From contig JBBAAS010000001.1 in the NCBI GenBank assembly GCA_041658125.1, forward strand, positions 44,457 to 108,456: 64,000 nucleotides of DNA. The letters are read 5' to 3'. The DNA comes from JBBAAS01 sp041658125. Lineage in GTDB: Bacteria; Patescibacteriota; Microgenomatia; UBA12405. Both the position numbers and the translations under genes were made by a program. Shown here piece by piece: positions 35,704 to 45,003 of this stretch; the stretch's first letter is position 1; each line of letters opens with the position of its first letter. The notes below the pieces were generated by a model. The model did not search any database. It was not told the DNA's origin and saw only the letters and a program-made list of their open reading frames with translations.

Positions 35704-37177
35704 AATTAGAAATTAATAGATTTGTATCGGGGGAGTCTAGACTAATTAATAAGTTCGTCGCATTGTCGAGCTTACTGAGTTGAGTAAGCAAAACACTGTT
35801 TGCCGGCATTTGGTCGCCTAATTTCCAAATGTTTATTGGACCAGTGAAGTAAGCTTGTTCAAAGAACCGATTTGCATCATTATGACCAAAGTAAATATCT
35901 GACTGTACATAAGGGTTAAGTTTTTTGGTGGTACTAATTTCGGATAAATTTTTAAATGCCGAATAATATTTGTTATCAAAAGCTTGTTTAGTCGAGTTTT
36001 GTTTTGGATATTTGATGTAATAATAATTAGTAAACTCTAGAAAATTAAATGTTATTAAGAAAATTCCAAGAAATAAAAAATATTTTTTCAATTCTGAGTG
36101 ATGGAGTTTTTTGTATAAATATCTAATGCCGAAGGTAGTCACTAAAACGTAAATAGGGATCAACCCTGTAAGTCGGTGACTATAACTGGTAGATTTTGCG
36201 ACCCCAAAAAGAATTGGAGTAACAAAGTAGGTTATGAGTATAAATAGTTGGAAATTAGTCTTTTTGATCATTGTTAAAACTCCACAGATAAATAGAGGAA
36301 GAGTAGAAATTAAGAGGGCGCCAAAATAATCCATTCCATATATTTTGCCTATATCAGGCTGAGAAAACAACGAGAAGACGTTGATATTAGCCAGCCAGTA
36401 ATGAAGATAGTACCGATAATTTTCTATCGGAATCGAACTTCGATCAAATATGGAACCGGGGTATTTATTTTCAAGTAGAGGAATAATTAAAGCATAAGGT
36501 ATTATGGTGACTACAAATGCCAATATATCTAGAAACGATTTTTTATTAAATTTATTTTTGAATAGAACAAGTAATATTGTCATTAAAGACCAGACCGGGA
36601 TAATTATTCTCATTCCTTTGAAACTATAGAAACCAATACCTAAAGCAAAACCACAAAGAATCAGAAAATACCTTTTGGGATTTCGGTTGTATAGTGTTAG
36701 TAAAACCAACCATAACGTACCAAAGAAGGCAGGTAAGATGCTTTCATTACCGATTCTGGTAGTAATGATGATCATTGGAGATATACCATAAAGTATCATT
36801 GCTATCAAAGCGAATGTTTTTTCTTTTATAAGTAGTCTGGTTAATATGTAAATTAAAATTACTGTGGCTAACGAATATAAAATATTGACAAGCTTAAAAT
36901 TAATGAGATTAGCACCAAATATTTTGAAGAAAATTGCAGTGGAGTAGATCAGGACTGGTTGTTTCCAATCAAGATGGTCACTTGATAGGATAAAAAATGG
37001 CATGAATCTTTTGTTTTGGTCGTGAAGATTTTTTGAGATTAGAATTGAATTATAAGAGATAGAACCCTCATCGGTTTCGAGACCAGGTGGATTATTGAGA
37101 ATCCGATAAGAAAAAAGAAAGGTACTAAATAGAATTACTAGTACAAATAGTAGAAGATGATATTGTCCTCGGTTCAT
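35687..37177 (-). CDS. GT-C/PMT-like glycosyltransferase
   Basis: A 496-residue polytopic protein with about ten membrane segments. The first loop is LETDEGSISYNSILISKNLH, which keeps the catalytic-type Asp-Glu of the GT39/GT83 group but not the GYNAY motif of the triplicated genes at 26780-31470. WKQPVLIYSTAIFFKIFG and FYSFKGMRIIIPVW are typical PMT_2-like loop sequences. About 100 hydrophilic residues form the external C-terminus. Probably uses a polyprenyl-phosphate sugar donor. Overlaps the neighbouring GT2 genes by 4 and 17 bases. Confidence 0.84.
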   Translation of the reverse strand: MNRGQYHLLLFVLVILFSTFLFSYRILNNPPGLETDEGSISYNSILISKNLHDQNKRFMPFFILSSDHLDWKQPVLIYSTAIFFKIFGANLINFKLVNILYSLATVILIYILTRLLIKEKTFALIAMILYGISPMIIITTRIGNESILPAFFGTLWLVLLTLYNRNPKRYFLILCGFALGIGFYSFKGMRIIIPVWSLMTILLVLFKNKFNKKSFLDILAFVVTIIPYALIIPLLENKYPGSIFDRSSIPIENYRYYLHYWLANINVFSLFSQPDIGKIYGMDYFGALLISTLPLFICGVLTMIKKTNFQLFILITYFVTPILFGVAKSTSYSHRLTGLIPIYVLVTTFGIRYLYKKLHHSELKKYFLFLGIFLITFNFLEFTNYYYIKYPKQNSTKQAFDNKYYSAFKNLSEISTTKKLNPYVQSDIYFGHNDANRFFEQAYFTGPINIWKLGDQMPANSVLLTQLSKLDNATNLLISLDSPDTNLLISNYDNKP

Positions 37178-38052
37178 TTAAATAAATCAAAAATTTCCCG
37201 GTCAGTTAATTTGGGGAAGACAATTGGGGGGCGGTTGGATTTTATTTGACGACGGGCGGCGAGGATAATTTTTAAATAATTTGGTCCGGTAAGGACTCTC
37301 CCGATTAGAGCTAATTGGTTTGACCTTAAAAAGGAAGGATCAGTAATATTTCGCCAAACGACAAGCAACCGATTTCTTTCTTTGACATAGTCGAGTAATC
37401 TTTTGGGAAATCTGGAAGTGGTAACTTCGTGTTTGTGTTCAACAATGCTTTTTGGTTCCCAAAGTAGTTTAAAACCTGATTTCCAAGCCCGATAACCAAG
37501 ATCAAGGTCTTCGGAATAAAAAGGAGCATAGATTTCGTCAAAACCATTAAGTTTTAAAAAGTGGGCGCGATTGACAATAGAACTGCCTCCGGATAGCCAA
37601 CCGGTAATGTGTGATTTACCGATGCTTACACCGGGTTCATATTGAAGGTAACCTTCTGACCAGTAAAACTTACCCCAATTTTCATTATTTAATTCAGCTA
37701 AACCAACACCGAAAACAAGATCGTCGGTAAAGTGTTTTATGGCATTTGAAATGTAGTTTGGATGAGGCAAAATGTCGTTGTTAAGCATAACAACCAGGTC
37801 GCCGTGACAGGCCTTGACGGCATGGTTTGAGTTTTTGGCAAAACCAATGTTTTTGGAATGATGAATAATTTTAATTTGAGAATATTTTTTTTGAAGTTCG
37901 GAAACATAATTAAGACTTTGGTCGGATGAAGCGTCGTCGGTAAGAATGACTTCACCGGCTTCGGGGCTATTAATGATAATCGTTTCTAAGTTTTTTTGAA
38001 GCAGACGAAGACCGTTCCAGTTGGTAATAATGACGGAAATTTTGGGGGTCAT
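37174..38052 (-). CDS. GT2 glycosyltransferase, rhamnosyltransferase-like
   Basis: A 292-residue enzyme: ISVIITNWNGLRLLQKNLET, VILTDDASSDQS, GDLVVMLNNDILPHPNYI (NND variant of the metal motif), WLSGGSSIVNRAHFLKLNGF and YSEDLDLGYRAWKSGF, all in the order of the RfbF-like GT2 group. Expected to extend a lipid-linked glycan in the cytoplasm. Overlaps both neighbours by 4 bases (ATGA), so translation is coupled through this part of the island. Confidence 0.88.
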   Translation of the reverse strand: MTPKISVIITNWNGLRLLQKNLETIIINSPEAGEVILTDDASSDQSLNYVSELQKKYSQIKIIHHSKNIGFAKNSNHAVKACHGDLVVMLNNDILPHPNYISNAIKHFTDDLVFGVGLAELNNENWGKFYWSEGYLQYEPGVSIGKSHITGWLSGGSSIVNRAHFLKLNGFDEIYAPFYSEDLDLGYRAWKSGFKLLWEPKSIVEHKHEVTTSRFPKRLLDYVKERNRLLVVWRNITDPSFLRSNQLALIGRVLTGPNYLKIILAARRQIKSNRPPIVFPKLTDREIFDLFK

Positions 38053-39185
38053 AGAATAATTTTTAGTAACTTGTTTTCAAATTGTTTTTTGGAAAAAATA
38101 GCACTTTTTGCTTGAGCATTTTGGGAAAGTTGGCTGAGGAGTTGGTGATTGTTTACGACGTTTTGGGTTTTAGAGATAAGTTCTTTTGGGGTATGCCAAA
38201 GAAAACCGTCAGTTCCATCGGTAATTATTTCAGGAAGGCCACCTTTGTTAACGACAAAAGGAACACAACCGGAAGCCATCGCTTCGACGACACTAATGCC
38301 GAAATGTTCGGTTGATTCGGGATGGAGGTTTTCGTTGACGGCGTAACCGGCAGCATGCCAATATATTTTGGCCGTAGAATAGAGATTTTTTAAATCAGAA
38401 AAACTAGGATTGACATAAATTTCAATGGGGAAGCCTTGCGAAAGTTTTATTAATTCTTTTAAAAAACTGTTGTCTTGGGGGTCTTTTTGACTACCGCCGG
38501 CTAATATCAACTTCCACCCCGGAAGTTTTTTGGAAAGTTTTTTGAAGGCTTTTATCAAAATGTCTTGTTTTTTGGCATTTAAGATATTGTCAAAGCGGCC
38601 AACCGAAAGGATGACGTTTCTTTTTTGACCGGGATTAAATTTATCAACATCAACGGGAGGATACAGAACGGCGAGATTGTGGTTAAAGTACTGCTTGATA
38701 AACCGAGCGGTAAAATTGGAGTTGCAAACAACATTTCGAATAAACTTTGACTTTAAATTATTGATAATTTTTTGATGAAACTTAAAGCTTTCTTTAAACG
38801 GAACTTGAAAATGAAGAAGATTGGTTTTGGAAAATAAAAAAGGAATACTGCCATCGCTAACGTAAAAAAAGAAATCATAGTCTTTGAGTGTTTGATATCT
38901 TTTAAGAAGTTTTTGGGTGATAGTTTTGGTTGGGTGATTAAAGATTTCCTGATCTTCGATGAACTCGAGGTGGCGTGGGGACGAACCAAAAATATCCGAA
39001 ACAATGTTTAAATGTTCTAAGTTTAAGGAAAAACGGTCTTGGGCTTTTTGAAGTAAGTTTTTATCCCCTGACCAAAACAAATCAACTTCATGACCGTTTT
39101 TGATGAGGATTTCTGCTACTGTAAGACAGTATCTTTCCCCTCCCCCAAGTGTGTCTAAATATGGATCGTAAATTCCGGCTTTCAT
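38049..39185 (-). CDS. GT4 glycosyltransferase, ALG11-like
   Basis: A 378-residue GT-B enzyme. The N-terminus MKAGIYDPYLDTLGGGERYC with LGGGERY is the hallmark of the ALG11-type mannosyltransferase branch. The donor domain shows ILSVGRFDNILNAKKQDILI, WKLILAGGSQKD, and EHFGISVVEAMASGCVPFVV, containing the EX7E site. In eukaryotes ALG11 adds alpha-1,2-mannose to a dolichol-linked glycan. Here only the branch is recognisable and the sugar is unknown. Overlaps both neighbours by 4 bases. Confidence 0.88.
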   Translation of the reverse strand: MKAGIYDPYLDTLGGGERYCLTVAEILIKNGHEVDLFWSGDKNLLQKAQDRFSLNLEHLNIVSDIFGSSPRHLEFIEDQEIFNHPTKTITQKLLKRYQTLKDYDFFFYVSDGSIPFLFSKTNLLHFQVPFKESFKFHQKIINNLKSKFIRNVVCNSNFTARFIKQYFNHNLAVLYPPVDVDKFNPGQKRNVILSVGRFDNILNAKKQDILIKAFKKLSKKLPGWKLILAGGSQKDPQDNSFLKELIKLSQGFPIEIYVNPSFSDLKNLYSTAKIYWHAAGYAVNENLHPESTEHFGISVVEAMASGCVPFVVNKGGLPEIITDGTDGFLWHTPKELISKTQNVVNNHQLLSQLSQNAQAKSAIFSKKQFENKLLKIIL

Positions 39186-39982
39186 GAGCTAATTATAGTA
39201 TTATTTTTGGATTGTTGAATTTCCCATAGTCGGGCATAGATCATAAAAGTATCAAAAGTTTCAAAAATAACCGAAATCCAACCGACAGTGCCATCACGCC
39301 ACATGCTTTCCCTGATAAGACGTTGCCAAATTTTGGTAAGCATCATGCGGATAATCCGCCACCAAACTACCGGAGGATGATGGCTTTTGAATAATTCTTC
39401 TGCTTCCATGTTGGTCCAGACTAAAGATTTTTCCAACATAGTTTTGAGGTGACGATGAGTGTAGTGAAGCAACGGTGATTTTAAATAGCCCAGGTTGCCG
39501 GTGGTGATTGGTTCTTCGTGAAGAATTCCTTCAAATCCTTTGAACTCGGATCGAAAAAAGAGCCTTTTGACATAATCTGGATAGGAACCACCGTGTCGGA
39601 CTCTTTTACCAAGGTAATAATTGAATCGAGGCATAACATAATAGGATATTTTTGAGTTTTTGGTGGTAACGGTTGATAATATTTCTTTTTGGAGTTTTGG
39701 GGTGACACGCTCATCAGAATCAACGTAAAAAACCCAGTTCCCGGTTGATTTTTGGTAGCCTAAGTTCCGCCATTTGGAAAAATTTTTATTGTATTCGTCA
39801 AAGGTTTTAACGATTTTTATTTTGGGAGCTGTTTTGCGAGCCAAGGTAACCGTATCGTCGGTAGAATTGGCGGCAACTAAAATGATTTCATCGGCAAAGA
39901 GGCAGCTTTTAAGACAATCAACGATAACTTCGGCTTCGTTACCGGCTAAAACAATGATTGAGAGTTTGGGGGTTATTGCCAT
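39182..39982 (-). CDS. GT2 glycosyltransferase, WaaE/KdtX-like
   Basis: About 266 residues: LSIIVLAGNEAEVIVDCLKS, EIILVAANSTDDTV, NWVFYVDSDERVTPKLQKEI and GILHEEPITTGNLGYLKSPL with HYTHRHLKTML. This is the WaaE/KdtX branch, as at 26004 and 40900. I choose ATG 39982 (MAITPK), because the TTG at 40006 adds eight residues and lies deeper in the upstream gene. C-terminal aromatic and hydrophobic residues suggest peripheral membrane binding. Confidence 0.86.
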   Translation of the reverse strand: MAITPKLSIIVLAGNEAEVIVDCLKSCLFADEIILVAANSTDDTVTLARKTAPKIKIVKTFDEYNKNFSKWRNLGYQKSTGNWVFYVDSDERVTPKLQKEILSTVTTKNSKISYYVMPRFNYYLGKRVRHGGSYPDYVKRLFFRSEFKGFEGILHEEPITTGNLGYLKSPLLHYTHRHLKTMLEKSLVWTNMEAEELFKSHHPPVVWWRIIRMMLTKIWQRLIRESMWRDGTVGWISVIFETFDTFMIYARLWEIQQSKNNTIISS

Positions 39983-40896
39983 GAGCCTTTGCCAAAACGG
40001 CCACAATAAAAATCAATAACGGCTTTTCTTTGCCAAGGTGATTTGGGATTAAATAAAGTTTTTAGGCTTTCCCGAAGAAGAGCGATTTTTGTTCTAAACG
40101 AAGCATAACGCATGCCGAATAAAAGCCGATTTCTGGTTAAAAAATAATGATGAAGGTCGCCTCCAGCACCGGCAGTGGCCGAATTTAAATGCCAAATTTT
40201 GGAATCGGCAACATATTCCAGTAAAAAACCGGCTCTTTTAGCCCGTTGGCAAAAATCAGTATCCTCGTGATACATAAAAAAAGTTGGGTCGTAAAGGCCA
40301 ATAGCGGTAAAAACCTCTTTTTTAATTAAAAGACAGCAACCGGTGAGAAAATCGAGTTGCTGATTGTTTTGATCATACTGACCGGCATCGACTTCATCAA
40401 GACCAATGTTTTGACCAAAGATATTATTCCAATCGATTTTTCCACCAGCTGACCAGATCACCTTGCCGATATCTCTCTTTTGGTAACGATCTTTGTGGTA
40501 TTCATAACCAGCAGCAAAATAAATTTTAGGGCCAAGAATACCGACTTTTTTGTCTTTTTGACCGGTAGTGACGAGCTGTGATAAAAAGTTTTTGTCAACT
40601 AAAATATCGTTATTGGCTAATAAAAGATAGTCAAAACTTTTTTGAAGAACATGGTTTACCCCAAAGTTATTACCTTCAACGTAGCCGAGATTAGTTGAGC
40701 TTTTTAAAAGTTCGACAGCTTTTTCTTTGCCATAGAGATTTTGGAATCTTTCAACCGAATTATCGGTCGAACCATTATCAACGATAAAAATCTTATAAGT
40801 AAAACTTTTGTGGGTAATTTTTAAAAAAGAGTTGACGGTATCAATGGTAATATCTGGTTTTTCCCAGTTAAGAATCACGACAGCGATTTTTAGCAT
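39973..40896 (-). CDS. GT2 glycosyltransferase, rhamnosyltransferase-like
   Basis: A 307-residue enzyme: LKIAVVILNWEKPDITIDTV, IFIVDNGSTDNSV, YLLLANNDILVDKNFLSQL, FLTGCCLLIKKEVFTAIGLY and FMYHEDTDFCQRAKRAGF. A full set of GT2 motifs in the RfbF-like order with the ED acceptor motif. Starts 3 bases after the WaaE-like gene upstream and overlaps the next gene by 10 bases. The sugar specificity cannot be inferred. Confidence 0.88.
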   Translation of the reverse strand: MLKIAVVILNWEKPDITIDTVNSFLKITHKSFTYKIFIVDNGSTDNSVERFQNLYGKEKAVELLKSSTNLGYVEGNNFGVNHVLQKSFDYLLLANNDILVDKNFLSQLVTTGQKDKKVGILGPKIYFAAGYEYHKDRYQKRDIGKVIWSAGGKIDWNNIFGQNIGLDEVDAGQYDQNNQQLDFLTGCCLLIKKEVFTAIGLYDPTFFMYHEDTDFCQRAKRAGFLLEYVADSKIWHLNSATAGAGGDLHHYFLTRNRLLFGMRYASFRTKIALLRESLKTLFNPKSPWQRKAVIDFYCGRFGKGSWQ

Positions 40897-40899
40897 GGA

Positions 40900-41835
40900 T
40901 TAGAAGTTTTTAGTAAAACGGTTGAGTGATTGTCGGATTTTTAGAAAAAAGACTTTAAAGATATTTTTGGAGTACTCGCCTTGAAAATATTTATTAAACC
41001 AAAAGCCAAATTCATAGACTGCTTCTTGGCTGGCAGAGATAAAAGACTCTTTGGGTAAAGCTTTGTCAGGAGATTCACATTTTTCCCAAAGGCGGATATA
41101 AACCATAGCGATAGCAAAGGTTTGTAAAAGACAGAAGATAAGACCGTGCAAACCATCTTTGTAGCCTTCTTTGGCAAAAAAGCGGGAATTAAATTCTTGG
41201 ATTGGTTTAAGAATAAAGTCGCTGGTTTTGAGTTTGTAATTGTTTTTCTTAAGCTCGTCAGCCTGAATACCACTATAGCGAAGAGCGCGGATAACAAACT
41301 GGGTGACGGTTTGGTAGTTGTTGTGTCGAATGGCTAATTTTTCCGAATCAAGAATGGTAATGCCTTCGCCTTTAGTTATTGGCTGACTGTGGATTTCCTT
41401 TTTCCAGGTGACAGATCCCTTTTTAAAAAAACGGATCAAATAGTCTGGCCAACAATTGCCATGACGTAACCATTTACCCAAAATCATATTTTTGCGAGGA
41501 ATTTTGACAAAATCAACGTGATTGCGATTAATTATTTTTTTGAGTTCTTTTTTAAGGGTTTTTCCAAGATATTCATCCGGATCGAGTAATAATATCCATC
41601 GCCCTGAAGCTTTGGAAAGGGCAAAATTTCTGGCCGGTTCGACTACCCGCATCCAACGATAGGGAAAAACTTTAGCTCCAAACGATTTAGCAACCGACTG
41701 ACTGGTGTCGGTTGAGTGCATATCAACAACAATAATTTCGTCAGCGAAGCCTTTGATGGAGCGAAGACATTTTTGAAGGTTATCAGATTCGTTTCGGACA
41801 TTTATTACTGCGGAAATCAGGGGTTTTTGGTCCAT
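40900..41835 (-). CDS. GT2 glycosyltransferase, WaaE/KdtX-like
   Basis: About 311 residues: LISAVINVRNESDNLQKCLR, EIIVVDMHSTDTSQSVAKSF, GRWILLLDPDEYLGKTLKKE and KKEIHSQPITKGEGITILDS, then IRHNNYQTVTQFVIRALRYS. The W-L-LDPDE and 'EIHSQ...RHNNY' segments place it with the WaaE/KdtX-like enzymes. I use ATG 41835 (MDQKPL), which starts 13 bases after the upstream stop. The frame continues to 41952 but that part only shadows the upstream gene. Confidence 0.86.
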   Translation of the reverse strand: MDQKPLISAVINVRNESDNLQKCLRSIKGFADEIIVVDMHSTDTSQSVAKSFGAKVFPYRWMRVVEPARNFALSKASGRWILLLDPDEYLGKTLKKELKKIINRNHVDFVKIPRKNMILGKWLRHGNCWPDYLIRFFKKGSVTWKKEIHSQPITKGEGITILDSEKLAIRHNNYQTVTQFVIRALRYSGIQADELKKNNYKLKTSDFILKPIQEFNSRFFAKEGYKDGLHGLIFCLLQTFAIAMVYIRLWEKCESPDKALPKESFISASQEAVYEFGFWFNKYFQGEYSKNIFKVFFLKIRQSLNRFTKNF

Positions 41836-41848
41836 GTGAACTAGTTTA

Positions 41849-43555
41849 TCATCTTCTAACTTTGTAGAGAATGGTGCTTTGGTTTTCAAAGATTTTGTCA
41901 AGTTGCATTGTCCAGTAACTAAGGCGAGAATCAGACTTTTGATAACCGACAAGATAGACGTAGGTTATTTGATTATTAACGAGAAAATCACGATTTTTGA
42001 ACCTTTGGTCATAGTCTTGGTCAAAAAAAGCTAATGACTCTTGGCGTCTTTTTTGCCAATTATAACCGGTAATTTCTAGATTCATCTCGTCTGCAAGAAA
42101 AGTTGGCTGACCACTAAAGGCGGAGACATAAGCGGTGGTTTCGTAGAGGTATAAGGGAATTGGAGTAGAAACATTGCTTTTTTTATTTTTATCGTAGGGA
42201 TAGGTTAAAACAGTTCCGTATGGTTGACTTTTAAGAAAGTTAAGAGCTTGAACTTCATCGGAAGGAAGAGAGGATGGTGGGGGGTAGCCAAAATAGTCTT
42301 TTAGGGTGCCGATGGTAGTCGGAACGGTGATAATTAAAATTATGAAGAAAAGTAACTTTGACTTTTGAAAAACTGAAGTCAAAGTAATGGCAAAATACAA
42401 ATTGAAAAAAAGTAGAAAGTAGTAAAAAAATTGAATTGTATTCCAAGCAGTTCCCTTTTGAATAAAAAGGGTCGGAATCAGCATGGAAACTAACATAGTT
42501 AAATACAAGAGATTGTCTGTCGGAGTATTTTTTTTAGTTTTTATTTTTTGAGTGATGTTTGACAAACCTAAAATTCGAGTGCCAAGATTACCAATTAGAA
42601 AAATAGCCAATAAAAAAATTTCGATTATTAAAAAAATCGGAAGTTTGTAAGACAGGAGTTGAAATGAAAGGTTGTAGCGAAAGCCAGCAAGCTTCGGAAG
42701 AAAAAGCTTGTCTTGAGATTCAATAAGACTGTGGGCAAACCAAAGAGGCTGGAAAGAAATAAGAGATTTTTGAGAAAATACTCCCAAACAAGACATAATT
42801 GTGATTGAAATAAGTCCAAAAGTAGCACATAAGAGAAAGTCAAAAAGTAATATTTTCTTGGTTTTTATAAATTGCCAAATAAAAAACAACGAGAAAGAAA
42901 GACCAAAGATTATGGCGGCGTATATTTTAACTCCGGTAAGTAAGCCAAATATTATGCCAATAGTAATTGCCCAAAAAGGTTGATTATTGTTTCTTTTGGA
43001 AAGCCAAAGAATTAAACCCGCAAAAACCATGATAATAGACAAGGCATAGGGCGGATTGATAAGGGCAGAAATTGATTGCATTGACCAAAAAAGAGATTCT
43101 CCGCCTAATTGACCATTTTTTAAAATGGTATAGATCCAGCCAAAAGAACCGGCAAAATAATTTAGAAAAACGAAAATAGTAGAAGTCAGACGGTTTTTGG
43201 TAATTTTGTAAACCAGCCAATAAGAAAGGGCTCCTATTAAAAGTGAAAAGAAAATTGGAATAATACGAAAATATATATCTAGTAGGTTTAGTGGCAAAAT
43301 TTTACTGACAAGATAGGCAAAAAGATCAAAACCCCAGTGGTAATTGTTAAGAATGGTGTTTGAAAATATTGGATTCTGAAGAGGAATACCACGAGAAAAC
43401 TGGTTGATGAGACTTAGGTGCCAGACGGAGTCGTGTCCGTGTGGGCCCCAAAAGCCAAGACCAAAATCGTATGTTTGGCCACTTTTAAGAGAGGTAAAGG
43501 AAAAAAGCAAGCCGCCCAAGATGATAACAATGATAGTTAACAGCTTCGGTTTCAT
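41849..43555 (-). CDS. Polytopic membrane protein, probable GT-C-type enzyme
   Basis: A 568-residue protein with about eleven membrane segments. The first external loop reads GFWGPHGHDSVWHLSLINQF and then NTILNNYHWGFDLFAYLVSK. It has a His-Asp pair where GT39 enzymes have Asp-Glu. A hydrophilic domain from about residue 450 (LPSDEVQALNFLKSQPYGTV) contains sequence resembling the nucleotide-free external domains of other GT-C proteins in this island. I do not recognise a named family. Topology and position between a flippase and a WaaE-like GT2 support a role in glycan assembly. Overlaps the flippase gene by 4 bases. Confidence 0.75.
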   Translation of the reverse strand: MKPKLLTIIVIILGGLLFSFTSLKSGQTYDFGLGFWGPHGHDSVWHLSLINQFSRGIPLQNPIFSNTILNNYHWGFDLFAYLVSKILPLNLLDIYFRIIPIFFSLLIGALSYWLVYKITKNRLTSTIFVFLNYFAGSFGWIYTILKNGQLGGESLFWSMQSISALINPPYALSIIMVFAGLILWLSKRNNNQPFWAITIGIIFGLLTGVKIYAAIIFGLSFSLFFIWQFIKTKKILLFDFLLCATFGLISITIMSCLGVFSQKSLISFQPLWFAHSLIESQDKLFLPKLAGFRYNLSFQLLSYKLPIFLIIEIFLLAIFLIGNLGTRILGLSNITQKIKTKKNTPTDNLLYLTMLVSMLIPTLFIQKGTAWNTIQFFYYFLLFFNLYFAITLTSVFQKSKLLFFIILIITVPTTIGTLKDYFGYPPPSSLPSDEVQALNFLKSQPYGTVLTYPYDKNKKSNVSTPIPLYLYETTAYVSAFSGQPTFLADEMNLEITGYNWQKRRQESLAFFDQDYDQRFKNRDFLVNNQITYVYLVGYQKSDSRLSYWTMQLDKIFENQSTILYKVRR

Positions 43556-45003
43556 TTTTTGGTTATTTTTTTAAGTTGATCAAAAAACCAACTAAGCTGT
43601 GGGCGACTAAAAATTAAATGGTAAGCAAGATAAACAGTAATACCAACTATAATTTTTCCGAGTAAGGGAAAGGGAAGTGGTAGGTTGAGCCGGGCAAATA
43701 TTATAATTGAACCTGCCATTAGGAGTGTGGAAACTGACGGATGAATGATGGTAGAAAGCACATTAACGTTAAATATTTTTTGACAAAGTATCCAAACAAC
43801 GACAGAGCTTAGCCCGACAATAAGAGTGGCAATTGAGGTACCGACGTAGCCGAACTTTATACTAAAGAAGGGAAACAGTAACCAGGTAAGGGTAGTCCAC
43901 ATAATCATTAATTTAGTTGTAACAGTAATTTTACCGATGGCGTTAAAAGCATTGGTAATTGGCGTAGTCACAGCGGCAATGGCGGCGTTAACTGCATAGA
44001 AATAAAGCGGAAAAACAGCCGGGAGCCACTTTTGGTATTTGGGAATTATGTTGATAATGTCAGAGGAAACTAAGGCAATTCCAGCCAGCATAGGAAAAAC
44101 AAATAAAGCGATAAAGTACAGACTGCGTTTAAGCGATCGTTGAAGAACTTCAGGGTGCTCCTGAAGACGGGCAAAGGTTGGAAAGGTAACTTTCATTATG
44201 GCGTCCATCAGAGCCAGCGGAATTCTGGGACCTTTTTGAGCCCAAGATAAAATACCAAAAGATTCACGTCCAAGTATGCCGCCAACAAAAACATTAGAAA
44301 GACGGTCTTTGGCCATAGCGATAAAACTATTTAGCTGAAAAGGAATACCGAATTTGAAAAGTCGTTTGGCTGATAATTTTGAAAAACCGAAACCGATCGG
44401 CCAGGAACTATAGCGATAAATGAGGAAAACTCCGAGAAAGCTTCTAAAGAAAATGGCAATGGCATAGGAAACGGCACCGAATCCTAAAAACGCAAAGATA
44501 ACGGCGATAGCATAAAAACTAATATTTTCAAGAATATCGATGATGGAAAGTAATTTGAAATTGAGACGTCTTTCGAGAAGAACAGAAGGAATGGTTTTTA
44601 AAGAAGCGGTGATAAAAGAAAAACAAAGTGAAAGAACTATCCAAAGTTCTTTGGATCCATAATTTCTAGCAAGACTGAAATTGGGGTAAACCAGAAAGAC
44701 AACAATTAGTGAAATTAAAACTAATAATTGTTGAATAGTAAAAGTAGTTCGAAGGTCGTTTTTTGAAACTTCTTCTTTTTGTTGAATTAGGGCAGAAGTA
44801 AGACCAATGTCAGAAAAATATCCAAGAATGCCAATAGATTCAGCCACAAGCGCAAACAAACCAACTTCGCCGGTGCCCAAAAGAAGAGAAAGAAGAAAAA
44901 AGCCCAGAGTGGAAATGGCCTGAATTCCCATGTTTCGAAGGGAAACAAAAAGCATGTTTTTGGTGGTTTTTTGTTTTAATTCTTCGATTTCCAGCGTTTC
45001 CAT
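43552..45003 (-). CDS. Polysaccharide/lipid-glycan flippase of the Wzx/MATE superfamily
   Basis: About 483 residues and twelve or more membrane segments. The start KNMLFVSLRNMGIQAISTLG followed by EVGLFALVAESIGILGYFSD and IGLTSALIQQKEEVSKNDL is the standard N-terminal pattern of Polysacc_synt (Wzx-like) flippases, as is FGILSWAQKGPRIPLALMDA later on. It should move polyprenyl-linked glycans from the inner to the outer face of the membrane. Start at ATG 45003 (METLEIEEL). The upstream extension to 45039 is not supported. It overlaps the PTPS-related gene by 28 bases. This is the only flippase in the island, alongside the separate ABC exporter at 7760-9294. Confidence 0.88.
   Translation of the reverse strand: METLEIEELKQKTTKNMLFVSLRNMGIQAISTLGFFLLSLLLGTGEVGLFALVAESIGILGYFSDIGLTSALIQQKEEVSKNDLRTTFTIQQLLVLISLIVVFLVYPNFSLARNYGSKELWIVLSLCFSFITASLKTIPSVLLERRLNFKLLSIIDILENISFYAIAVIFAFLGFGAVSYAIAIFFRSFLGVFLIYRYSSWPIGFGFSKLSAKRLFKFGIPFQLNSFIAMAKDRLSNVFVGGILGRESFGILSWAQKGPRIPLALMDAIMKVTFPTFARLQEHPEVLQRSLKRSLYFIALFVFPMLAGIALVSSDIINIIPKYQKWLPAVFPLYFYAVNAAIAAVTTPITNAFNAIGKITVTTKLMIMWTTLTWLLFPFFSIKFGYVGTSIATLIVGLSSVVVWILCQKIFNVNVLSTIIHPSVSTLLMAGSIIIFARLNLPLPFPLLGKIIVGITVYLAYHLIFSRPQLSWFFDQLKKITKK

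Noticed and set aside
41836..41952. N-terminal extension of the WaaE-like gene by 39 residues
   Set aside because: GT2 proteins of this branch begin right at the LISAVINVRNE strand. The extension shadows the upstream gene.
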